The notes under the pieces: model-generated
What the model was told of the DNA's origin: nothing
Seen by the model: the letters and a program-made list of their open reading frames with translations, nothing else
Database searches by the model: none
In this document: positions 1 through 10,079 of the stretch, in pieces
How positions within the stretch are numbered: position 1 is the stretch's first letter
Layout of the letters: each line of letters begins with the position of its first letter
Program-made: the position numbers and the translations under genes
Source of the DNA: Chalciporus piperatus
Taxonomy: Eukaryota; Basidiomycota; Agaricomycetes; Boletales; Boletaceae
Reading direction: 5' to 3'
Assembly (NCBI GenBank): GCA_038093975.1
Contig: JBBPTG010000306.1
Coordinates: 1-26,739, forward strand
DNA length: 26,739 nucleotides

Positions 1-707
1 TTGTCTGCATTCCATTCTTCGACCTCAGCCTCTAGTTGCTCCCTGTCGTCCTTGGAAAGTGATTCCAGGAATTTAGTGATGCCAGCCTGCCAATGCTTGA
101 TCATCCCCTGGGACCCCCGCTTCTCCTGAAACTCATGTTCGATGATTGTCATCACCTCTTCTTTGTTCCTTTGGGATATGACTTTGCGGGCCGTCCAGCG
201 CTGACTATACTTTGGCTTGTCCTCGGCTCGTTTGCGAGACTTGCTGTACAACCAGAATGTGTATTGCTAGTGTATTATTGCAATCAGCATCTAAGGGCTT
301 AAAACACTGGATTCGCTCACATTTTTGCAGTATTTGAAAGCCTCAAGTCCAAGCCCCTTGACAGACTCGAGCTCAGCTAACCTGCCCCACATATTCTTCA
401 TGATCAACGCCTTCTTGGCCTTCTCTGAATTTTTCCAAGGCATGACGAACTCCGCCATAATAGCCAACTCTTCCTCTGAAAATTCCGTCGGCCGCATCTT
501 CGGCTGGTTCGGCCCATTTTCTGCTTGCTCAACATCCTCCTCGTTAGGGTTCTCTTCCTCGGATTCATCCTCTGCCAGAGAATCTATATTACCATCACCT
601 GGGTGGTCTATATCACCCGGTTCCTCAGAGTCATGATCGCTGGAGGGAAGGTCCTGCTTATCATAGGAACGTTCGGCCCTCGTTTGGGTGGCAGACTTCA
701 TGACCAT
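1..707 (-). CDS. Partial conserved fungal hypothetical gene, acidic N-terminus (runs off left edge)
   Basis: Minus-strand gene with at least two exons: 707-321 and 266 to beyond position 1. They are joined by a 54-nt intron (267-320, GTGAGC..CTAG) that keeps phase 0. The N-terminal half is very acidic (many E/D/S/P between residues ~20 and 70), followed by a helical segment with FSEEELAIMAEF. After the intron the frame turns basic and aromatic (FWLYSKSRKRAED, then KYSQRWTARKVI) and then runs as a charged helix to the window edge. The acidic-then-basic layout suggests a nuclear or chromatin-facing protein, but I do not recognise a named domain. It lies head to head with the KDZ transposase gene, so it may belong to the same mobile unit; that is inference. 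The C-terminus is outside the window. Confidence 0.6.
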
Positions 708-1143
708 CTTTCTGTTGCTTCAGGTGCAAGAGAAACAAATCCTGGTGTCAGTGCAGTCAGGAACCTTGGTTGCTGGTCATTGGCTCCTTCGGTGTGATAG
801 GTCCCAATGATGTCGGCTCTGGGTCAATTTATCAGACATCTAAAATAGGCCCGAGGACGTCGGGTGTGAAGCTGTCAATCAGACGCTTGTCACCTTTCAG
901 CCATGTCTGCATGTTACATCGTCCTGATGACGTCGGATAAGAAGCTGTCAAGATATCGGCTAATGTATCCGATGTCAAGCGGCTGTTGTTCAGAGGAAGG
1001 ATCTGATGGCTCTGACGTACAAATGCTTCCGCGAGTGATCAAAGGCTCCGGCCCGTTCATCTTGTCACCTATGCCCCTGGGTGGCCTGAAATATGCTAAC
1101 CTGCCAATGAGGCAAACGTTATCACCAAGTATCCGATTGTACA
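708..1143. promoter_or_regulatory. Divergent intergenic region with a repeated GACGTCGG motif
   Basis: This non-coding stretch separates the left-hand minus gene from the KDZ transposase gene and must hold both promoters. A roughly 22-bp imperfect direct repeat beginning GACGTCGG and containing GAAGCTGTCAA occurs at 857-880 and 929-951. The core resembles a bZIP-type half/full site (TGACGTC in the second copy). No clear TATA box was seen. A regulatory role is inference. Confidence 0.3.
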
Positions 1144-1359
1144 ATGGTCAAGCCCAAGATCGAGAAGGCCACACCATGGACCCCAGTGCAAGAGGTCAAG
1201 TTTGTCAAGAAGGGATCAAAGATCAAGATGGTCAAGCTCACCCCGCCAAGCCACAAGAGCAAAAAACACAAGGCTGCTATCCCTCAATCATCACCTCAGA
1301 TGCCGAGACTGGAAACGCCCAGAATTATTGACTTATTTAGAATAAGTTGGCGATATTAG
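1144..1359 (+). other. Lysine-rich ORF upstream of the KDZ frame; possible alternative first exon
   Basis: A 71-codon open frame begins with MVKPKIEKATPW and is rich in lysine (SHKSKKHKAAI), so it resembles a nuclear localisation segment. It is in the same frame as the KDZ exon starting at 1408, but stops intervene. I found no intron whose phases join it cleanly: candidate donor GTTGGC at 1346 and acceptor CTAG ending at 1407 do not match in phase. It could be a first exon with an undetected splice, or part of the 5' UTR. Confidence 0.25.
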
Positions 1360-1407
1360 TGAAAACGATCAAAGGATTAATGTAATCAGAGATCGTCGGT
1401 TATCTAG

Positions 1408-4086
1408 ATGATCGCTAATGGTTCATTTTTTAATGAAAAAGGTATACTTGATCGTGGCCTCACACCAAGCACTGCTGATCGGATGTATGACGCAGCTGAT
1501 GGAGAGTATGTTCTGCCTTCTTTGAAACTACCTAAACCCAAGGTATGCTCGACTGTGTGGGTGCCCAGATTTAATGACTGAGGGTATTTGAATAAGACCC
1601 AAAACGATTATTTGAGGGAGTCCCTGGACATGAAAGATGAATACCTTGCTGCTTGGCTGGATATGGAGGCGCCTGCTGAGAGAATTTGCAAGATCTGTCA
1701 GGGAGACGGAGTGTATAAGTGCCAGGACTGTTTTATGCAACCGGTCTTCTGCACAGGTTGCTGCAGAAAGCAACACGAACAACACCCTCTTCATAGGGTG
1801 TTACAATGGACCGGAGATTGTTTTGAGGAATCCACACTCCATCGGGTATGTCGTTTGAGGCACTGACAAATCGGTCAATGACAGACTATTCGCACAGACA
1901 GGGTTGGAACTCCATCTGGGACACTTAGGAAGTCCTTGTCCCCATACTGCCCCTCTACCTCCAGTCACCTTGGAGGACGAGGCTTGGGAGGATGATGATG
2001 TTGCCCATCGGCCGGCTCATTTACAGCCTCCGGCCGAGCCAGGATTTCTCCTGGTCATAGATATATCTGGGGTACACTATGTGAACATGAGATTTTGCAA
2101 CTGTCCAGAGGCCGATGCAGCTCATAAACAGCTCTTTCTGGCTCAGCTTTTACCTTCCACCATCAAAGAGCCGAGCACTGTATTTACCTTTCGGCTGCTC
2201 GACGACTTCATCCGAGACAATCTGGAATGTGGCACCTCTGCTTCGAACTACTTTAGCAAGATTCGGCGGATAACATCCAATGCATTCCCACATTTGGTGC
2301 CTGTGGGTGGCTTTATTGCTCAGCCGAAGCCCAGCCGAAGCCCAGCTAATAGTGATAACAGAACCGATATCGAGAGCTCATCCGTGCCGCTCGACTATGG
2401 AGGCTGTTAAAGCTGCTCAAGTGGAATGGATATGGGCATACCAAGGGGTCTCCTGGATTGGGTGCTCTGGCTTTGTTCTGTCCGGCATGCCCTCAGCCAG
2501 GGATCAACATGGACATTAATTGTGTTGGGGGAGTGGCTCCGTGAGTGTATTAGCAACCTTGACCGATGCACTAGAATCTCATGATCCTAAAGGTGGATGA
2601 TCACCCGAACCATCGTTATGGACGGCAATTTCAAGGCGGAGCATTTGCCTGACAAGAGGCCTGATGACCAAGTATGGCTGATGCCTGGGACAGGGTTTAT
2701 GGTAGAAAGCCAGAGATACAAGGAGTACCTTGAAGTCACGAATCATCCCGTCAAGATATTGACATTTTGGCTTTCAAAGACATTGCTGACTGCGTCGGGC
2801 AGAAGTCGAACTGTAACAACCATCGAGCAGTCAATCAGGCCAATGCCAACCGACAAAAGTTAGAGGCCACAGGAATCGGGGGGTGCGCGTGTGCTAGACA
2901 TGGATGCTTCATTCCCCATGCAGTGGTGGACTTCCAGAAGGGTGAGAGGTAACAAGTTCAGCCGCCGGCCGAGAAACGGATGCATTGACCACAATGACAG
3001 GCAGGTCAATATGGATTATGCATTGGCACATGCTTTGGAATACAACATGGCTGGCATTCAAAGGGTGATCCTCTTCTATGACATCAATTGCCAATACATG
3101 AAGCGGCTGAGGCTGCGGCTCAAGGGCAATGAAAATGTCAAAATACCATCGGCCGTGGAGTTGGTGCCAGGGATAGGCATATGGCATGTGCATGGTCATC
3201 AGGCTGAATGTTTCCAGAGATACGCACCCAACTTTATCCGAGGGGCAGGGCGGGTGGATGGGGAGATAATTGAAACCTTATGGGCAAACTTGAACATTGT
3301 GTCCCCATCCACAAGGGGAATGAGCAGCCCTCACAGACGGGAATTGCGGGACTTCCAAATGGCCGACTCCAACTTTGTCAAAATGATAAGGATGGGTGGG
3401 TGACCTGCATTCTGTAATGACAGATCACCTAACGCCTCAGATTTGTAGCTCAGAGTCTCAAGAGAAAACACAAGCAAGCAGTCAAAGGGCTTGTCGAAGC
3501 CGAGAAAGCTTTCCAAGAGTTGGATGATGGCATTCCAGAGGCGGAAAGAAATGAGTGGCAAGCTTTGGAAGATCAGGCTCAGAGAAAGAGAGTGAAGGAC
3601 CCGACGGCCATGGACGTCTACGAGGTGCATTTGAAAAAAGGTTTGTGGCCACTTCTACTGAGCCGAACAGAGTGTATCGAATTGATTGGAATCCCAGCAC
3701 TATCGGCCAAGGCAATCGAGCTTCAGCTGCTACAGAGTAGTCAAGGTGGCAGAAATCAGGCAGTGTCATTGATCGCACGCGGTATGCAGCTACAGGAGAT
3801 GAAACTCGGTTGGGCATCAGAGAGCCGCAGGCTTCCGATGCGGCCGACTGAGCAACAGCAATTGGTGATCGCCCGACAGAAGGAAAGGTTGGCTGGGCTT
3901 ATCCATGCTTTTATTACAGAGACAGCCGCATTCTGGGGGGATGTGGGAGAGTCAAGCGATCTGGAAAACGATCTGGAGCAAGAAGCGACCAATGCGGCCG
4001 ATGACGAACTCTGGGAGGATGAAGATCAGAGAGATAGAGCATTGGCTGACGTTCCAGATGTTCCTTTGCCTCATTGTCAGGGTTAG
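1408..4086 (+). CDS. KDZ (Kyakuja-Dileera-Zisupton) transposase with CxC2 cysteine cluster
   Basis: Predicted DDE-type transposase that cuts and moves its own element. My splice model has exons 1408-1542, 1597-1845, 1898-2302, 2362-2540, 2593-2749, 2803-2948, 3001-3395, 3449-3640 and 3698-4086. These total 2247 nt and 748 aa with every junction in phase; most introns are 52-59 nt. Residues ~76-111 form the CxC2-type cluster (C76, C79, C87, C90, C97, C100/C101, H105, H108). It is followed by the companion segment ISGVHYVNMRFCNC with FTFRLLDDF. The KDZ catalytic core carries VMDGNFKAEH (D333), FYDINCQY (D451), HVHGHQAECF, and VDGEIIETLW (E512/E515). The conserved GCACARHGCF and KDPTAMDVYEV blocks are also present. 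The tail is acidic. The start at 1408 is the first in-phase ATG; an exon at 1144 is possible. The stop lies one base from the TET/JBP stop. No inactivating lesion was seen. The 2297/2303 donor choice is uncertain. Confidence 0.9.
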
Positions 4087-4087
4087 T

Positions 4088-5399
4088 TCAAGTACGGTGG
4101 ACAAGATTTTCTACGTCATCTACATTGACCCAATCTACATCGAAGAGGTTCATGGCCTGTTGAACGTTCTCCCTCATGTAGTATGCCAAGCAAACCCGAC
4201 TTCCTTGAACCACAGGAACGCCATGCCGGATGATCCGCCCAGAAAATGCTACCACGGTGCCTGGAGGATAATGAAGGGTCATGCCGAGCGTAGGCAGCTC
4301 CATTGTTAAGCCAGGATCATAGTCACCAAAGGATGCCAGCAGATCTAACCCCTGTGACATAGATCCCGAGTCTCGATGCAAAGGAGTGGCTCGATTGACC
4401 ATGACCGACATGGCATTGAAGACCGAGCCCCACTGCCTCATGATGGCAGTCATCTCCGTCCGGCCGCTCGTTAAGGCCCATGTGGCCAACCTTCCCTGAG
4501 CCACCCTTGCAGATTGGTAAGCCCTGGGATGCATAATACTGTAGGCGGCCGAGAGGATCGCATTTGGGACCAACATGTCTTCTAACCAAGCCGCAAGGCT
4601 CAGGTCTGCTAGGTTGACAGACGGCGCTGGACTTGAGTTACTGGCCTGCAAGAGATCAGGTTGTTGAATTGAATAAATCAAGGTGAATTGGACATACATT
4701 ATGAGCGTGGGGAAACCAGCCAGGCGAGATGTTCAATGACCCCTGGAATGCAGCCTCCTGGGAAAAGAGGGCATTGGCTGTCCGCCAACCATGACGCGAT
4801 GAGAGCGGGGTTGTGATGGTGGATTGGAGAAGCGGTTGGATTGCAGGCAGAGTGTTATGCACCCATGACTAGGCAGCCAAGTGAGGCTTGAAAAGACACA
4901 TTCAGCAGACTAGGCCTACCTGAAATTCGGAGGTGAGTGGTGATGGGAGATACCAAAGTAGGATGCGGCCAGCTTGATCTGTGACAATGCAAGGCGAATC
5001 TATGAAAGTGGTCGGAAGGGAGGAAAGCCGCTCGGAAATCCTTTGTTCGTGATCTGGATTTATGCCAGACTCGATATATCCCAGAACCGATGCAAGTTGT
5101 TCTGCTTGAATATCCAGGCGGACTGCGGCCGAACATCAGCTGCCTGAATGGCCTTTCATGGATAATAGCTTGCCTGGACGGCTGAAGGCTGAAACCATCG
5201 CAACCACCATGCGTTCGGCCTCAATGACAGCATTAACAGGAATTTGAACATCTGGCAAGACAGGTTCGGTGGTTTGATTGCGGAAGCGCAGCACCTCCTC
5301 CCGAAAACGTGCCTGGACATAGGTTGCCAACAGATCGTTGAGATAGAGGGCGAAGTTGGTATCAGTTAATTCCTCGGAGGTAACATGAGGTGGGTCCAT
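4088..5399 (-). CDS. TET/JBP-family 2-oxoglutarate/Fe(II) dioxygenase (predicted 5-methylcytosine oxidase)
   Basis: Predicted to oxidise 5-methylcytosine (5mC to 5hmC and beyond) using Fe(II), O2 and 2-oxoglutarate. Exons 5399-5174, 5122-4920, 4868-4698 and 4645-4088 join in phase to 1158 nt, 385 aa. Introns are 51, 51 and 52 nt; the first (5123-5173) has GC..AG ends (donor GCAAGC). The double-stranded beta-helix lies in the last exon. It shows the metal pair in ATPLHRDSG (H290, D292), the distal histidine in GRIIRHGV (H341) and the 2OG-binding arginine in GSRVCLAYY (R350). Upstream segments CIVTDQAGRILLWYLP and NALFSQEAAF resemble the N-terminal part of fungal TET/JBP proteins. There is no CXXC domain. 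Fungal TET/JBP genes are known to be paired with KDZ transposases, and here the two are convergent. The start at 5399 follows an in-frame stop; a further upstream exon is not excluded. Confidence 0.85.
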
Positions 5400-5445
5400 A
5401 GTGAATCAAGGGAGTCGTGGTGTAACCCTCGACAGATAGGTAGAA

Positions 5446-6402
5446 ATGGGAGCGTCTGCAGGTCCTTTGGGGCCGCCGGGGCCTTCGGGTCGGTTCCTCG
5501 GCTCCAATGGGCTATCAATATCCGGCCGACACTTTGGGAATACATCCATGACAGGCGTGGGAAACCCATGTGCTTGAACTCTGGAGCAAAGATAGCCTGG
5601 CCGAAAGTCAGCCTTCTCCATCAAACATCCGATGCTCACTAAAGTTGAAACATACACTTTGTTGGTGTACTTCGGCTGCAGATTACAGGCAGCCATTGGA
5701 GAGGCAGGACAATGGCCTCCTGCAGCAATGGTCTCCCTGAGGGAGGAAGTGGTGAGTATGGATTTGCACACTTCCTGCAGGATTGTTAACAGCCAAACAA
5801 TAGGCTGTAGTGAATCGGTTGATGGCATACAAATCAATCGCTCACAACGATCTGCCACACATCCCTCTGTTGGATCGGGTCATCTTGTTGATTATTGTGA
5901 GCGATCTAGAGGATGGCCAGCTCCGCCAGGAAATTTCAATGACACCTGGGAGCCAATTGCATATAATGCAACAAACATCGCTGAGGTGCGGTTGAGCATT
6001 GTCGGCCATGGATTTGCAGCACAAGTGGTGGTTAGAAGGCAGCAACGGCCTGCCTGGTGACTATCGTCGGCAGGAGTTCAGGAACTTCATCGGGCCGGCA
6101 GAGGCTTTCTTCGGGGTGAGTTACCAGAAGTATCTTGGGTTACCACAATGGGCACTCAAAATCTGGAATTGGGACCGCTCGCCCTTGCTCAGAATGCTGA
6201 TAATAGCTCTGCGCTTCAGGGCGACATCGACGAGATGCAACAGAGCTTGCATGGGCAATTCGTGGAGGCAGCCATGACTTTACGAGAAATGAATAGGAGC
6301 TTGGTGCTGACATGGAACAGGGCGAGAGGGTTGATAATGCTCACCCAATGGATTCGTGAGCAGGAGGGTAGAACCCATGCAGAAGAGTCTGGGGATAGGT
6401 AG
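5446..6402 (+). CDS. Multi-exon small gene of unknown function next to TET/JBP
   Basis: Unrecognised protein of about 215-224 aa. Exons: 5446-5556, 5608-5643, 5689-5751, 5804-5985, 6043-6115, and 6193 or 6220 to 6402. Introns: 51, 45, 52 (5752-5803, GTGAGT..ATAG), 57, and 77 or 104 nt. All junctions keep one frame to the TAG at 6400-6402. Exon 1 is Gly/Pro-rich (GPLGPPGPSG). Exon 4 encodes an amphipathic or hydrophobic stretch (PLLDRVILLIIVSDLEDG). The last exon is a charged helix (EAAMTLREMNRSLVL) suited to a coiled coil. The start lies 46 bp from the TET/JBP start on the other strand, so the two would share a very short divergent promoter. Exons 1 and 2 are the weakest part; exon 3 onward is better supported. 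It could be an accessory gene of the KDZ element. Confidence 0.55.
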
Positions 6403-6591
6403 AAGATTTTAAATATGCCAGCCGAAGGACATGTACTCCAGCCGAAACTCGTATCACAGCGAGCAAATGCAGCCGGCCCTGATACACACTCAGGCATTGA
6501 GGAAACCTAATATTACAGTACATTGTAGTCGAAATGCACGATGAGAATGAAACATAATCATGAGCATGTATCTAAGAAGCATAACAAAGTA

Positions 6592-7304
6592 TTCTGCAAA
6601 GATTGTGAGCCGATGAAGAGGAGAAGTAACTAGCTGACTCACAATGGTTCCTCAGCCGCTTTCTCAAGGTGGTGGGCAGGGTCTGTGTAGGGGTGGACAT
6701 ACTACATGGCAGACCCTCAGCAAGGCACCGATGACAAGGCCGAGCCAATGAGCCTCCATTGCACAAGAGCTCGTCGGCTGCCTGACACTGTTCACATAAC
6801 TCTCTACTTTGAACCTTCATTCCCAATACAGCCTCAAGGCCCCTAGGCGGCAGCCATAGGTTTGATGGTCCAGTGAGAGGGAGATCAACAGGTGACCGAA
6901 GAATCGGCCGAGGGGTTGATGGGCCCATGGGAGCGGGGGGGCCGGTGGGTTGGCAGCAGAGGCCAACCCTGAGACGCGTGACGCAACTATGTCCAGTGAG
7001 TCGCGGATGGCGTCCAAGACAGGTGGGGAAAATGGGGAGGCACTGGGAGACATAATGCCTGCAGTCAGCTAGAGGATAATCAGTCGAATGATAGACGGTC
7101 TGAAGAACAGCTTTGTACCGCTGCCTGCAAAACCATGTGTGCCCAGGTGCGACGATGGGCGAGATCGTCGATCTCCCTGAGCTGGGGGCGAGCAAGATAT
7201 TCGAGAGCATTTCGGCTGCTAGAGGGGTCCATGGCGACATTAGATATAGATTCAGAGGATTGGAAGGCGATCTGAATCATCAGTTGGCCGTCAGGATTGG
7301 CCAA
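6592..7304 (-). pseudogene. Zn2Cys6-like small protein gene with a homopolymer frameshift
   Basis: Exon 1 (7304-7119, 62 codons, start MANPDGQL) joins exon 2 at 7068 through a 50-nt intron (7069-7118, GTACAA..CTAG). The frame then shifts near the C7 run on this strand (6935-6941): one missing base would restore continuity. After it the reading PPAPMGPSTP leads to the cluster CEQC..C..CHRC..C, spacing C-x2-C-x7-C-x8-C-x2-C-x6-C. This resembles a fungal Zn(II)2Cys6 binuclear cluster but sits near the C-terminus. A 49-nt intron (6594-6642, GTGAGT..GCAG) would place the stop codon across the junction, ending at 6592; unspliced, the frame ends at 6572. Function is unknown; DNA binding is possible. 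The shift may be a sequencing error in the homopolymer rather than a true mutation. Confidence 0.5.
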
Positions 7305-7950
7305 TGGGGCTGGCTGGGTGAGGGTGAGTCTGGACCTTGGGAATCAATTAGGGTCTTTGATTGATTGATCAGAGCTTCTTAGTGATTCCGAAGTATGCCT
7401 AGTGGCTTGCTTTGGATCAGCCCATGCCTACTCAAGGACAAGGTTTGCATTAGCCTGTTCCTACATATTTACAATCAATGCATCAGCCCATTCCTACGCA
7501 TTGAGGCTCAACCCATTGGCCCATTCCTACCTAGTGACAGTATCGGCCCATTCCTACGCATTGAGGCTCAACCCATTGGCCCATTCCTACCTAGTGACAC
7601 TAGGTATATCGGCCCATTCCTATGCATTGAGGCTCAATGCATCGGCCCATCACTACACATTGACACTGATTGCATCGGCCCATCCCTACCTAGTGACAAT
7701 AGGTATATCGGCCCATTCCTACACATTGAGGCTCAACCCATTGGCCTATTCCTACCTCTATGGGCCGAACCCTGATGCAGGCAGGACTGGGTCATTAGCA
7801 CCAGTCGGCCAGGTCCTACCTCATGGAACCTTTGTGTTGGCCATTCCCACTGCCAGGGCACAATGGTACATTGGCTGATCCCTACTCTACGTGTACATTC
7901 TATTACTAGCCGATCCCTAACCTAGGTGACCATACACCAGCGGCCAATCG
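7305..7950. repeat. Non-coding interval with a minisatellite built on GGCCCATTCCTAC
   Basis: From about 7460 to 7760 the motif GGCCCATTCCTAC recurs roughly every 26-35 bp, alternating with CATTGAGGCTCAACCCATT and CTAGTGACA segments. Pairs form a higher-order unit of about 60 bp. Both forward reading frames stay open only because of the repeat. Isolated copies with variants continue to about 7940. No gene is supported here. Confidence 0.7.
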
Positions 7951-9464
7951 TTAGCTGGCCAGTAGAGCACAGCCTAATTGGTGATTGGCTGGCCTTGTTG
8001 TACGGCCTAACGAGCTGAATGGGCTCAAAATGTGGGCCGAGGCAGATGAAGCACCTACCGTGCTTATCGAGTGCCCAGGTAATGGAGGAGCTCGAGTGCG
8101 AGGGGATGCGGGATGAGCTGGAAGAAGAGGAAAGATGGGAGACAGGGAAGGAGGCGCCCGAAGGAGTGGGCGAGGCGGATGTGGAGGGACGTAAGGAAGA
8201 GGCCCGAAAGGGCAGACCGCGAATGAGAGACTCGATGCCTGGGAGCTGTCTACCTTGAGCTTAATCTGATTGTAGCACCAAACCCAGAGCCCCTTGTGCA
8301 AATCAGCGGGGTTGAATTTCGAAGAGTTCTGCCAATAGGTCCGGCGAAAATAAATGCAATAGAGCTTCCACACTTCGAAATCGCGGGAGAAATCGTGAGA
8401 TGAGGTGATGCGCGCGAAATGAGCCTGGAAGGCATCAGCGATCGCATTCGCGTTAGGATTAGGCAAGTGGGCTCAAATCAAGCGAGGGAAGATAGAGGCG
8501 GCCTCGCGGTATTCCTCTTTGGACATACGAAACTCGTCGTCGTCCTTGACTGAGGGAATGGCACCCGTGAAATGAGAGAGAGCCCGCGAAGAGGCAGATG
8601 CGAGGCAATGGATAGGAATATGAGCGGTCCAGTCCTCGCGAAGGAGGCGCATGACATGAGGGTGGTCGATCAAATCGTCAGGATCGATGAAACAAGAGGA
8701 ATCCCCAGTGGGGGGGGGCAGAGAGAGGGGGAGCGCGAGGACGAGAGACCAGCCCGAAAAGTTGGGAAGGGTCGGATATAAGGTCACGAGGGAGAAGCGC
8801 TACGAAGCGGTATTAGATAAGGCTGAACAAGGAAGGCCAGAGGAAGGTAGGGGAAAAGACAAGGGCGTGAAACAGCGGAGGGAATCCCGCATCACGAATG
8901 AGATAAAAACAGAGCATAACGCGAATAGGCGCAAGCACGGGTAGAGCAAGGATACGAAGGAGGCAGGGAATGCCAGGGGGAAGTGAGAGAAAACTTACCA
9001 GAAGCAGATACGCTATCAGACGGAACGCCAGGCACAGCGGGGCTGCCCGAAGCTTGACGATCAAACATAGCGAGCATAACAGCCTGGAACTCGTCACGCG
9101 ACAGTGAACGAGCGAGGGAGGCTTGCGCGAGAGATGCGAGGGAGGGAATGGAGACGCCCGGGGAGGCAGACGTCGCAGCAGGATGCCCGGCAGAGCTGGC
9201 TACAGCAGGCACCGTGGAGATGGGAGGGTAAAGTGGCAGGGCAGGAAAGCCCGCCGCTGGAGCGCTCAGGAGCGCTGGTGCAGCCAGCCCATTGACCGTG
9301 ATGGAGGGGGGACGACGTCCCCCACCAGGAGACTTCACCTTACCTTTTCCTTTGCTTGAAGACGTCGGAGAATTCTGAGGAGCGGGAGGAGGGCAGGTGT
9401 AAGACGGAGGGGCGGGCTGGGAAAAGGTCGTTGAGGGCGTCGCAAAGGCACCCCATGTAGCTAC
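7951..9464 (-). pseudogene. Decayed conserved fungal gene, Pro/Ala-rich N-terminal part, interrupted upstream by the fold-back element
   Basis: Minus-strand coding-like sequence. The segment 9464-8999 is Pro/Ala/Ser-rich (SSSKGKGKVKSPGGGRRPP, then SRDEFQAVMLAMFDRQ) and ends at a donor GTAAGT (8998-8993). A second coding segment starts near 8787 (PNFSGWSLVLALPLSLPPP, then LLREDWTAHIPIHCLASAS). It continues in one frame through a TGA at 8473-8475 into HLPNPNANAIADAFQAHF and FEVWKLYCIYFRRTYW, to about 8180. The TGA is consistent with CGA to TGA or TGG to TGA. I could not find an acceptor joining the two segments in phase. The upstream end coincides with the target duplication of the fold-back element. 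It resembles gag-like or hypothetical proteins common in fungal repeats, but no family is assigned. Sequence 7951-8180 may be intron or 3' flank. Confidence 0.45.
9457..9464. repeat. Left target-site duplication GTAGCTAC
   Basis: The 8-bp sequence GTAGCTAC borders the left inverted repeat and is repeated at the right end. Because it is itself palindromic, a 4-, 6- or 8-bp duplication would look the same, so the element end is uncertain by up to four bases. Confidence 0.6.
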
Positions 9465-9669
9465 TTATTTGGGATGCCGACGGCGCAGCCCATGTGAATA
9501 TTGTAGGGATTGCGACCGGCGAGCCAACATCGGCCCATATGGGTGCTCGGCAAATTGACTGATGGGCCAAAATGGGTGGTCGGTCACTGACCCATGGGCC
9601 CATTGGTTGTGTATGAGAGTTGTAATACAAGTGCCAGTGATTGGATAGTGTTTTTTAGCCTTCGGTATT

Positions 9670-9955
9670 TTGCTATGATGTCTCGGCGTGTCGCTATTTC
9701 GCTATTTGATGTCTTGGCATGTTGCTATTTGCTGTTTGATGTCTCGGTGTGTCGCTATTTCGCTATTTGATGTCTCAGTGTGTCGCTATTTCGCTATTTG
9801 ATGTCTCGGCGTGTCACTATTTCGCTATTTGATGTCTCGGCATGTCGCTATTTCGCTATTTGATATCTTGGCATGTCTCGCTGTTTGATGTCTCAGCATG
9901 TCGCTATTCGCTATTTTGATGTCTCAGTATATATGTCTCAGTATTTTGCTATTGT
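9670..9955. repeat. 31-bp minisatellite, left arm of fold-back element
   Basis: About nine units of the form GATGTCTCGGCGTGTCGCTA followed by TTTCGCTATTT. Starts at 9677, 9708, 9738, 9769, 9800, 9831, 9862, 9887 and 9918 give a 31-bp period, with two short units. The right arm (about 13630-13725, inverted) has only about three units, so copy number differs between arms. Confidence 0.85.
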
Positions 9956-10079
9956 TGTCATCACTGAGCAGAATCAGTGATATAGTCAACAGATCCTTGG
10001 CATTCCTCAGCATTAATTATGCCGAAGGTTACTACCACTGAAATTCCATTGCCAAAGTCATTTCTGTATTTTAGAGCAT

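Noticed and set aside
5406..5858. Minus-strand 150-codon frame as an N-terminal extension of TET/JBP
   Set aside because: It is in a different frame with a stop before 5399, and the opposite strand has a chain of short introns keeping one frame; the plus-strand gene is the better model.
7395..7878. Two overlapping plus-strand frames rich in GPFLRIEAQ or AHSYALRLN repeats
   Set aside because: Periodic peptides arise from the minisatellite in two frames at once, without a start context or flanking coding sequence.
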